Positions 55,940 to 64,000 of a stretch of 64,000 nucleotides of DNA are shown here, in pieces (position 1 is the first letter of the stretch; the number at the start of each line of letters is the position of its first letter). The stretch comes from Glycine soja (Eukaryota; Streptophyta; Magnoliopsida; Fabales; Fabaceae). The notes below the pieces were generated by a model that was given only the letters and a program-made list of their open reading frames with translations, made no database searches and was not told the origin of the DNA. The DNA is taken from NCBI RefSeq assembly GCF_004193775.1, contig NC_041021.1:17094934-17158933 (forward strand), written 5' to 3'. The position numbers and the translations under genes are program-made.

Positions 55940-56338
55940 CTATGATGAAGAGCCTCCGCTGATCGCCATCTCCCCCGGGCCACTATCCTCCGTAGAATTT
56001 GCCTCAGGAAGTGGGTCCTCATCGCCCTCTAGAAAGTCAAGAGCATCCACAACAAGCTCAGGGGGTAGCTCCTCAAGATCCTCCTCAGGGTCTTCCTCGG
56101 ATGACGTTACCTCGATCACTTGGACGGGCTCCACTAGACGATATGGTGTACGCGTGGGTAGTATCCACTCCACCGTGCGCTGAAGCGTCCGTGCAGGTTC
56201 ATCTGGATGCACCAAAGAAGTAGCCGTGAATCGAATGGTGCCCCGAAATCGGCACCTCGTGTTGCCTTCGAGGGTCTCCCAAGCTCCCTCTAGGCACTCC
56301 ATCTCCACTCGATCATGGATTAGCTGTGCCGCCATCAC
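55940..56338 (-). CDS. small acidic ORF inside chromovirus LTR
   Basis: The 132-residue frame starts MMAAQLIHDRVEMECLEGAW. The first ~75 residues look globular. Residues 75-132 are strongly acidic (SSEEDPEEDLEELPPE, DFLEGDEDPLPE) and end SGGSSS. No known domain is recognised. I recall similar frames in soybean gene models, which would mean that the LTR family carries it repeatedly, but this is unverified. It lies in the last quarter of the LTR, antisense to the Ogre. An overlapping plus-strand frame at 55999-56223 is taken as a shadow. Confidence 0.45.
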   Translation of the reverse strand: MMAAQLIHDRVEMECLEGAWETLEGNTRCRFRGTIRFTATSLVHPDEPARTLQRTVEWILPTRTPYRLVEPVQVIEVTSSEEDPEEDLEELPPELVVDALDFLEGDEDPLPEANSTEDSGPGEMAISGGSSS

Positions 56339-56462
56339 GATCTACAAGAAGGAAAAGAAAGGGGTAGACTCTTTCACAAGAATCTAACTATGCCGCAACA
56401 CAATACTTCTACAAACCATTACATGCAAGTAAGAGGGGTATCTTAAGGCTTTTCATCTCTGG

Positions 56463-56853
56463 TAATCGATTACACAGCATTGGTAATCGATTACCAGAGG
56501 CTAAACTTGAATTACACAGCCTCAGGACATGAAATATGCAAAAATGCACTGTGTAATCGATTACACATACCTGGTAATCGATTACCAGTGACCCATCCCT
56601 CTGTGTAATCGATTACACAGGCTGGTAATCGATTACCAAAGGCCTCCACAATGTTCCAGTCCCTTTTCTAAGCCTGGTAATCGATTACACCTCCTTGGTA
56701 ATCGATTACCAGAAGCCCTCATGGCTTCTTGACCTCGTTTTCAAGCCTGGTAATCGATTACACCCCGTGGTAATCGATTACCATAGACCATCTTAGCCTC
56801 CTGTCTTCATTTTTAAGCCTTGTAATCGATTACCCACCCTTGGTAATCGATTA
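56463..56853. repeat. array of paired TAATCGATTA palindromes
   Basis: Twelve copies form six pairs: 56463/56484, 56554/56575, 56606/56626, 56678/56699, 56751/56771 and 56823/56844. Within each pair the starts are 20 or 21 bp apart. Sequence between pairs is unrelated. Confidence 0.95.
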
Positions 56854-59228
56854 CCAAAGGCCATAACCCACATATCAATCAAAGTTCACAGCTGGCCAGC
56901 CACCACAAGCCTCCTTGCTTTGTGGTCTTGGTTCCTTTAATCTGTTGACTGCCAGGAGCTCGCCTGTTTAGGTACATCACAGGTTCTCACTGACCGACTA
57001 TGCCCGGGTTGGGTCAGGATTGGTCAAGCTTTGTTTTGGGCAATAGCACCCCACCTGACGTCCCCAAGGTCTCCTGACCCCCGCGACATATCTCCAGGTA
57101 CCACTCTGTGGTCAACGAATAAAAGCAGGAAGTTCACCCTTCTACACTTCCTCATCTCAAGCTTGTAGGATTGTGGGGTACCCATCACATGTGGTACTAG
57201 GTGGCGGTCGGGCGATGGTGCACAACAAGTTTTCCACATCCACAAAGCGCGCATAAACCCACCATCCCCTGTTGCCCACCTCCAACTGAGCTCACGTACT
57301 CCCACGTAGCCCATATCCTCGTTTCTCTCAACACCGGGTCCCCATCAATCCTCCCAAGCTTCCACAACATCCAAGCAAAACAACATTCAAACAGCACAAG
57401 CTATCACAGCCAAGCAAAACAGAGCAAAGGCAGAAAACTCTGCCAAAACACCAACCAAATCACAGCTTTTCTCACTTAAAGACCCCAGTAACAATTCCTT
57501 CATTCCGGTTCATTAACCGTTGGATCGACTCGAAAATTTTACTAGAAGTCTTTAGTACATAAGCCTACATTGTGACCGTTGGGATCTACTAGCAAACATC
57601 CAGAACTCATTCTGCACTACTCTTTCCACAGCCAACCACACACAAGCGTTTTTCTGCACAAAGCCAAAATTCTGCTGCACCTATTTTGACAGCAAAATTC
57701 TGCATAAGTGCAGATTTCGAAAATCACACTTCCTCTCATCCAATCTTGCCCAAATCAATTCCTACAAGTCCCAAATCATGTATCAATCATGTCTAACCCA
57801 AAACCAAGCTTCAAAACACAGCAACACAGAATCTAGGTGTCCAACACCCCTCCATTCAATGGGTTTTCTAGGTTTGAAAAGTGAAATTGAGAATGAGGTA
57901 AATTTGAAGCAAACTCTCACCTCACACCAGTCCATAACATCAATCTAAACTTGCTCAAACTGGATTTACACCTAAAATTCCACCGAATCAAAATTTGACT
58001 CTTCAACACCCAAATTTGCCCTAGAAATGGCTCTTTGTTCACTTTGGTCATTTGTTTTTCCCTCTAGCACAGCCTAACCTTTCTCATAAGTCCTAAATGG
58101 CATTTCAAGCTAAGATTAACTCACTCTAACCTCTAAATACTACCAATTCCAGATTTGGCCTTCCAGCCCTCATAAATTCACTCTTTTTCCACTCATAACA
58201 CCACATTCTCACTTTCCAACCCTAGGTTAACTCTACCATTCATCTCTAACAGTTTTCCATAAGCAATTTCAGCATATAAACATCACAAACATAATCACAA
58301 AAACCCTAAAACAGAATGGGTATGTTTAACTCATCCAAACATGGCAATTTCAACAAGCTTTCAACAAGTTTCTTCATAAATAATCATCATAAAGCAGAAA
58401 CCTAGCAAGACTACCCCTCATATCTCCCAAAACCCCATACCCACGAAAATCAAAGGAGAAAGAAGTCCACCCAAACCTGCAATTTTGAAGTCCCACTCGT
58501 AGACACGCACTTCACGACCCCGAAAATGCTCTCCTTTCACGATTTGGGGCAGAAATGATGGCCAAAGGTTGGAGCTTTGTTGGGCAACAATGGTGGAGGA
58601 AGAAGAGAAGAAGAAGGTTGCGTGAGAGAGAGGGAGAGCTTCTGAATTTTTCTGCTTTGGCTGAGTGAGGAGAGAGAAAAGCTTTTTGGTTTTAAATAAA
58701 GGGTTTTCTCTTTTTCTATTATTTTATTTAAGCAATGCCACATGTCTCCATTTGAGTGGAGCAAAAAGGGCCCACTTTCCCTTTTTGACTGTGACCCATA
58801 CTCAGCCACAAAAGTGAGGAAAATCTGACCTTTGAAACGCTAAAATCCAGCCTCGGTTTGCGTGTCGTTTCTCTGGTTCCAGTTCCTCGCGTTTCTCTAC
58901 GTCCGTCGGGGCCAGTTTTCGAAAGTAGACAATATATATATCAAAACGCTCAGAATAAAACCCCGAGCGTGGTTCAGAGGTTGGTTTTGTTAAATTTTAA
59001 GTTGCACGCAAAACGATGATTTTTAGGCTAGTTACTTAAGAATTAACCCATAACCTCCCAGTTATGGATTTCTCTTCCTTAATTAGCCTAACCCGCATAT
59101 CTTGCCCCCACTACTCCTATTTCTACCAAGAACATATATGCATATACACTCAATAATACTTATATATATATAATCATTCAAAATACATCTTTTCGAAAAT
59201 TCCGGGTAGAAATTTCCAGGATGTCACA

Positions 59229-59244
59229 ATACTCCCACCCTTTT
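59229..59244 (-). other. chromovirus polypurine tract
   Basis: The minus strand reads AAAAGGGTGGGAGTAT directly before the TGTGACATCC LTR start. Confidence 0.8.
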
Positions 59245-59380
59245 AGGAATTTCGTCCCCGAAATTAACTACTCGATGAACAAACTTGGGTACAATTCTCT
59301 CATCCTATCCTCCAACTCCCATGTTGAATCACCCTCATCGGTTCCCCACTGCACCTTCACCAACACGATCTCCTTTCCTC

Positions 59381-60045
59381 TCAATGAGGTTGTGCTTTAT
59401 AGGTGAGGTTATCCTTAACCTGTACCTCGTCCACTGCAAGTATATGTGATGGATCCGGGTTGTACCGTCTCAGTTGAGAGACATGAAACACAGGATGCAA
59501 ATTCGATAAACTTGGAGGTAAGGCGATATGATAAGCTACAGGCCCAATCTTCTTCAAAATCTGATACGGACCTAGATACTTGGGTGTCAACTTCCTAGCC
59601 TTGAGAGCTCTTCCGACCCCGGTTACGGGAGAAACCTTCAAAAACACATGTTCTCCTTCCTGAAAATCTAGTGGCTTCCTCCTTCTATCATAATAGCTCT
59701 TCTGCCTATCCTGAGATGCTTTTATCTTCTCTCGAATCAATTTCACTTGTTCGTTAATCTGTTGTAGCATTTCAGGTCCAAGAAGTACTGCTTCTCCATC
59801 ATCATACCAACAAATAGGAGTTTTGCACTTTCGTCCATATAAAGCTTCAAAAGGAGCCATACCAGTACTGGCTTGGTAGCTATTGTTGTAAGTAAACTCA
59901 ATCAACGACAAACAGTCCATCCAGCTACCTTGTTGCTCTATAATACACGCCCAAAGTAGATCCTCTAGAGTCTGAATAGTTCGTTCAGTCTGACCATCTG
60001 TTTGAGGATGATAAGCTGAACTAAGTTTCAGCTTTGTCCCCAAGG
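59381..60045 (-). pseudogene. chromovirus integrase C-terminus (truncated)
   Basis: The frame runs from the junction near 60045 to 59381 and reads LGTKLKLSSAYHPQTDGQTE, the region just before the catalytic Glu, then TIQTLEDLLWACIIEQQGSW, GMAPFEALYGRKCKTPICW, and a C-terminal part with EGEHVFLKVSPVTGVGRALK, LTPKYLGPYQILKKIGPVAY and HPVFHVSQLRRY. Such ends are typical of Tekay/Del-like gypsy integrases; a chromodomain, if any, is not clear. Upstream sequence with the first two catalytic Asp residues is absent. The remaining frame is undamaged. Confidence 0.85.
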
Positions 60046-60046
60046 T

Positions 60047-63000
60047 ATGCCCGGTTTGAGTTCTGACATTGTACAGCACCGATTACCTCTAAATCCCGAG
60101 TGTTCCCCGGTAAAGCAGAAACTGAGAAGGATGAAGCCCGAAACATCCTTGAAGATAAAAGAAGAAGTGAAGAAGCAATTTGACGCTAGTTTTCTGGCCG
60201 TCGCTCGGTATCCGGAATGGGTTGCCAACATTGTACCGGTCCCTAAGAAAGATGGGAAAGTACGAATGTGTGTGGATTATCGGGACCTGAATCGGGCCAG
60301 TCCCAAGGACAATTTTCCTTTGCCACACATCGATATCCTCGTGGATAACACGACCAATTTCGCTTTATTTTCCTTCATGGACGGTTTCTCCGGTTACAAT
60401 CAGATAAAGATGGCGCCAGAGGATATGGAAAAGACTACCTTCGTCACCCTGTGGGGGACGTTCTGTTACAAGGTGATGTCCTTTGGACTCAAGAATGTCG
60501 GGGCAACTTATCAACGGGCCATGGTAGCTTTGTTCCATGATATGATGCATCAAGAGATCGAGGTCTACGTGGACGACATAATTGCTAAATCTAAATCCGA
60601 GGAAGAACACCTTGTCAACCTGCGGAAGTTGTTCGAAAGGCTTAAGAAATATCAATTAAGGTTGAACCCCGCCAAGTGTACCTTTGGGGTCAAATCAGGG
60701 AAATTGCTTGGTTTTATCGTGAGCCAAAAAGGGATAGAGGTAGACCCCGAAAAGGTGAAGGCCATCCTTGAGATGCCAGAACCTCGTACTGAAAGGCAAG
60801 TCCAAGGCTTCCTGGGACGCTTGAATTATATTGCCAGATTCATATCGCAGCTCACCGCCATTTGTGAGCCATTGTTCAAGCTCTTACGCAAAAACCAAAC
60901 TGATCGCTGGAATGAGGATTGCCAAGAGGCTTTTGGAAGGATCAAGAAGTGCCTAATGAATCCTCCCGTACTTATGCCACCAGTACCTGGAAGGCCTCTC
61001 ATCTTGTACATGACAATCTTAGACGAGTCAATAGGGTGTATGCTGGGACAACATGACGAATCCGGGAAGAAAGAGCGCGCTGTTTACTACCTAAGTAAGA
61101 AGTTCACGACCTGTGAAATGAACTACTCCTTGCTTGAAAAAACGTGTTGTGCTTTAGTATGGGCATCCCATCGCCTAAGGCAGTACATGCTGAGCCATAC
61201 TACCTGGTTGATATCCAAGATGGACCCGGTTAAGTACATCTTTGAAAAGCCAGCTCTCACGGGACGAATCGCCCGGTGGCAAGTCCTGCTATCCGAGTTT
61301 GATATAGTCTACGTCACCCAAAAGGCGATAAAAGGAAGCGCCTTAGCAGATTATTTGGCTCAACAGCCTCTTAACGACTATCAGCCCATGCATCCTGAAT
61401 TCCCGGATGAGGACATCATGGCCTTGTTTGAGGAAAAATTGGACGAAGATCGGGACAAATGGACCGTATGGTTTGACGAAGCGTCAAACATTCTAGGCCA
61501 TGGCGTTGGGGCAGTATTGGTCTCTCCGGACAATCAATGTGTACCTTTCACAGCCAGGCTAGGATTCGACAGCACCAACAACATGGCCGAATATGAAGCA
61601 TGTGCCCTGGCCGTCCAGGCAGCGATTGACTCCAATGTCAAACTACTCAAGGTGTACGGCGACTCAGCGTTGGTAATCCATCAGCTGAGAGGGGAATGGG
61701 AAACTAGAGATCCCAAGCTGATACCCTACAAGGCCTATATCAAGGAATTGGCTAAGACTTTTGATGAGATCTCCTTCCATCATGTTCCCCGCGAGGAAAA
61801 TCAAATGGCGGATGCGCTTGCTACTTTGGCGTCTATGTTCCAGCTAACGCCGCACGGGGATCTACCCTACATTGAATTTTGGTGTCGTGGCAAACCCGCG
61901 CATTGTTGCCAAGTAGAAGAGGAACGGGACGGAAAGCCTTGGTATTTCGACATCAAGCGATATCTCGTAAGCAAAGAATACCCGCCAGAGATTGCCGACA
62001 ATGATAACAGGACATTGAGAAGGTTGGCAGCCGGTTTCTTCATGAGTGGAAGTATACTGTATAAGAGAAATCACGACATGACACTCCTGCGGTGTGTGGA
62101 TGCCAGGGAGGCAAATCACATGATCGAGGAAGTCCATGAGGGCTCGTTTGGAACGCACGCCAATGGGCATGCTATGGCCAGGAAGATCCTAAGAGCAGGT
62201 TATTACTGGCTTACCATGGAAAGTGATTGTTGTGTCCATGTGAGGAAATGCCACAAATGTCAAGCGTTCGCAGATAATGTCAATGCCCCACCACATCCTC
62301 TGAATGTCATGTCCGCCCCTTGGCCTTTCTCCATGTGGGGAATAGATGTCATCGGGACCATTGAGCCCAAGGCCTCGAATGGTCATCGCTTCATCCTCGT
62401 AGCGATAGATTATTTTACCAAGTGGGTCGAGGCGGCCTCCTATACCAATGTCACGAGGGGTGTGGTGGTCAGGTTCATTAAGAAAGAGATCATCTGCCGA
62501 TATGGTTTGCCAAGGAAGATTATCACGGACAACGGCACCAATCTGAATAACAAGATGATGGGGGAAATGTGCGAGGAGTTTAAAATCCAGCATCACAATT
62601 CCACACCTTACCGGCCAAAGATGAATGGAGCCGTGGAAGCGGCCAATAAGAATATCAAAAAGATTATCCAAAAGATGACCGTGTCATACAGAGATTGGCA
62701 CGAAATGCTCCCATTCACGTTACACGGTTACCGAACTTCAGTGCGAACGTCAACTGGGGCAACGCCGTTCTCATTGGTGTATGGGATGGAGGCTGTGTTA
62801 CCGTTTGAGGTAGAAGTCCCGTCATTAAGGATCTTGGCAGAATCCGGATTAAAGGAATCAGAGTGGGCCCAAACGCGCTATGACCAGCTCAACCTCATTG
62901 AGGGTAAGCGCTTAACGGCCATGAGTCATGGGCGCTTGTACCAGCAAAGAATGAAGAGTGCATTCGACAAGAAGGTACGCTTGCGCAAGTTCCATGAAGG

Positions 63001-63163
63001 AGACCTTGTGCTAAAGAAAATGTCCCATGCTGTCAAGGACAATCGAGGAAAATGGGCCCCAAACTACGAAGGGCCTTTTGTTGTGAAGAGGGCTTTTTTT
63101 CGGAGGAGCCCTGGTGCTTACCAACATGGATGGCGAAGAGCTACCTTCACCCGTGAATTCTGA
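60047..63163 (+). CDS. Ogre Pol: RT, RNase H, second RNase H, integrase
   Basis: The 1038-residue frame begins inside Pol; ATG at 60047 is just the first one after the junction. RT (about 15-290) holds EVYVDDIIAK near 175. RNase H (about 315-445) has ILYMTILDESIGC and LEKTCCALVW. The second, archaeal-type RNase H (about 475-600) shows WFDEASN (usually WFDGASN), AEYEACALAV, YGDSALVIH and NQMADALATLA. Integrase has an HHCC region (about 695-745), then WGIDVIG, ITDNGTNLNN and GAVEAANKN with D, D and E. Two RNase H domains place it in the Tat/Ogre group. No stop interrupts it. Near 63090-63100 a T7 run shifts the frame, so the last ~20 residues differ from the expected end at 63188. Confidence 0.92.
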   Translation: MPGLSSDIVQHRLPLNPECSPVKQKLRRMKPETSLKIKEEVKKQFDASFLAVARYPEWVANIVPVPKKDGKVRMCVDYRDLNRASPKDNFPLPHIDILVDNTTNFALFSFMDGFSGYNQIKMAPEDMEKTTFVTLWGTFCYKVMSFGLKNVGATYQRAMVALFHDMMHQEIEVYVDDIIAKSKSEEEHLVNLRKLFERLKKYQLRLNPAKCTFGVKSGKLLGFIVSQKGIEVDPEKVKAILEMPEPRTERQVQGFLGRLNYIARFISQLTAICEPLFKLLRKNQTDRWNEDCQEAFGRIKKCLMNPPVLMPPVPGRPLILYMTILDESIGCMLGQHDESGKKERAVYYLSKKFTTCEMNYSLLEKTCCALVWASHRLRQYMLSHTTWLISKMDPVKYIFEKPALTGRIARWQVLLSEFDIVYVTQKAIKGSALADYLAQQPLNDYQPMHPEFPDEDIMALFEEKLDEDRDKWTVWFDEASNILGHGVGAVLVSPDNQCVPFTARLGFDSTNNMAEYEACALAVQAAIDSNVKLLKVYGDSALVIHQLRGEWETRDPKLIPYKAYIKELAKTFDEISFHHVPREENQMADALATLASMFQLTPHGDLPYIEFWCRGKPAHCCQVEEERDGKPWYFDIKRYLVSKEYPPEIADNDNRTLRRLAAGFFMSGSILYKRNHDMTLLRCVDAREANHMIEEVHEGSFGTHANGHAMARKILRAGYYWLTMESDCCVHVRKCHKCQAFADNVNAPPHPLNVMSAPWPFSMWGIDVIGTIEPKASNGHRFILVAIDYFTKWVEAASYTNVTRGVVVRFIKKEIICRYGLPRKIITDNGTNLNNKMMGEMCEEFKIQHHNSTPYRPKMNGAVEAANKNIKKIIQKMTVSYRDWHEMLPFTLHGYRTSVRTSTGATPFSLVYGMEAVLPFEVEVPSLRILAESGLKESEWAQTRYDQLNLIEGKRLTAMSHGRLYQQRMKSAFDKKVRLRKFHEGDLVLKKMSHAVKDNRGKWAPNYEGPFVVKRAFFRRSPGAYQHGWRRATFTREF

Positions 63164-63188
63164 TGTCGTCAAGCGATATTATGCTTAG
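63164..63188 (+). other. out-of-frame ancestral end of Ogre integrase
   Basis: In another frame sequence from about 63100 continues to a TAG at 63186-63188 (VKRYYA-stop), matching the end of the decayed copy at 37521. The coding end therefore moved by a frameshift. Confidence 0.65.
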
Positions 63189-64000
63189 AATCTGGGGCAA
63201 TTAAGGGTGTCGCTGCATGTTCTTTATCCTTATGTGTTTTCTGGATTTCCCCCAGGGATTCCCCGTCTACTGTATCTCTCGTTACAATCTTTCAAAGAAA
63301 TGAACGTGGATTCGAGGCTTTAGTCCTCACGTTGGTTTCAAACCTTGCGTTAATTTGTGATCACCTGAGCCCTTCCACTCAGTTCATGGGATGCCCCAAG
63401 CGCTTAATTAAAATTGAACCTAAACCAACATTCACTAAAATTTGCTGCATTTGAAAACATTCATGCATACGCATACGCATGCATATTGTTGTGGTCAAAC
63501 AGGGGCAGGATCATCTTTAGCTACCTTCTGGGGTGGGGACAAAACATGAACAGCAGAAACCAACCAAGGTAAGACAACGACGCGGTCGGGATTGGCCATA
63601 CCTGGTTGTTTATTACTTGCAGGTACTTAGGAACGGATGCAACTGGGGATGGGGTCACGACCGACTGATCGTCGCCCCTTCTCTGCGCTAAACAAGCAGA
63701 GAACGTCGCTGCAAGGCAGCCCCGTATCCTTTGTATTCGCAGTTTCCTTTTACTATTTGTTTGTTTTAAAAATAAGTAATCAACGCCTAATTCTAACTTA
63801 AGTAAGTTCAAGGTAGGCGAGACGCTAACCCATGAAAAAGGAGGGGACATGGGTAATGTTCCCCTCAAAAAAAAAAAAGTGCAGGTTAGCTCGCCTGGGC
63901 GAGCAACCCCTGCACCAAATTATAAAAGTGACGAAAGGGGGGACGTTTGTGCATTCAAAAACTTCTTTTCCCCCCTTTCAAAAGCCATACCCACGGAATT
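63189..64000 (+). other. start of Ogre 3' untranslated region
   Basis: It is collinear in places with 37522-38200, including GTTAGCTCGCCTGGGCGAGC near 63885-63904. No coding sequence is supported. The tandem repeats and 3' LTR expected downstream lie outside the window. Confidence 0.7.

Larger units (their letters stand above)
55352..59228 (-). repeat. chromovirus 3' LTR (about 3.9 kb)
   Basis: Read on the minus strand it starts TGTGACATCCTGG at 59228 and ends CACCGGGACA at 55352. It contains a 132-residue ORF (56338-55940), an array of twelve TAATCGATTA palindromes (56463-56853) and a TTTATTTAAAACC-type TATA region near 58690. The left end is inferred from the TG dinucleotide and the break in gag, so it is less certain than the right end. 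Confidence 0.72.
55352..60045 (-). mobile_element. Tekay/Del-like chromovirus, 3' end, inside Ogre
   Basis: On the minus strand it holds integrase C-terminus (60045-59381), a purine tract and a 3.9-kb LTR. It has no 5' part. Both edges abut Ogre coding sequence, gag on the left and RT on the right, and the Ogre protease region is missing. The simplest history is insertion into Ogre followed by a deletion that removed most of the chromovirus and part of Ogre. Confidence 0.8.
49187..64000 (+). mobile_element. Ogre/Tat-type gypsy element, plus strand, chimeric
   Basis: The parts are 5' LTR, PBS, leader, ORF1, gag, a foreign 4.7-kb chromovirus piece in place of protease and intron, an intact RT/RH/RH/INT frame, and the start of the 3'UTR. 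The 3' LTR lies beyond the window. It begins inside the 3'UTR of the minus-strand Ogre. Confidence 0.88.

Noticed and set aside
56463..56853. Regular short palindromes resembling a CRISPR-like array
   Set aside because: The repeat is only 10 bp, spacing alternates between short and long, and the context is a plant LTR.
58537..58809. 90-residue minus-strand frame
   Set aside because: It lies in the LTR leader region, is Ser/Leu-rich and has no recognisable feature.
60089..62671. Several minus-strand frames opposite Ogre Pol
   Set aside because: They are antisense shadows of a conserved 1038-residue frame with all catalytic motifs.

Overview
The window reads as heterochromatic plant DNA, most likely from a legume and probably soybean (Glycine). 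Reasons: legume Ogre/Tat elements with long LTRs, two SIRE-like copia solo LTRs, abundant GTAATCGATTAC motifs, and an AT-rich background with no intact host gene. I found no tRNA, rRNA or CRISPR. Almost every supportable coding region belongs to an LTR retrotransposon, a PIF/Harbinger transposon or an endogenous pararetrovirus (EPRV). Species and family names come from recall, not from a search.

Layout. 1-3108: 5' part of a young Ty1/copia element (minus) inserted in the gag of a decayed Ty3/gypsy element (3109-4112). 4113-13315: an EPRV of the Caulimoviridae, florendovirus-like, on the minus strand. It carries a 268-bp terminal redundancy and is split by a SIRE-like solo LTR. 13316-14620: an inverted fragment of a second viral copy. 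14983-19519 and 22099-27464: two related non-autonomous gypsy elements whose single ORF joins shortened gag to RT relics. The second element, together with two solo LTRs, sits inside a PIF/Harbinger transposase pseudogene (20468-28729). 30109-31735: copia pol remnant (minus). 31736-39256: a decayed Ogre (plus) with PR, G-patch, a candidate intron, RT, two RNase H domains, INT and a repeated 3'UTR, split by a second SIRE-like solo LTR. 39257-43832: a truncated solo LTR, a 'plant transposon protein' pseudogene and a copia RT fragment. 43833-49186: 3' LTR and repeat-rich 3'UTR of an Ogre on the minus strand. 49187-64000: a younger Ogre (plus) with 5' LTR, arginine-type PBS, ORF1, gag and an intact 1038-residue RT/RNase H/INT frame. 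Its protease region is replaced by the 3' end of a Tekay/Del-like chromovirus on the minus strand (55352-60045).

How the parts work together. Each element once carried its own gag/PR/RT/RNase H/INT set and used its LTRs for transcription. No element in view is complete and coding-competent. The best coding remnants are Ogre ORF1, the Ogre RT-RH-INT frame and the copia gag-pol, which has two TAG stops. Target-site duplications give the nesting order in several places. The most unusual recurring signal is a pair of TAATCGATTA palindromes spaced 20-21 bp centre to centre, seen in otherwise unrelated elements.
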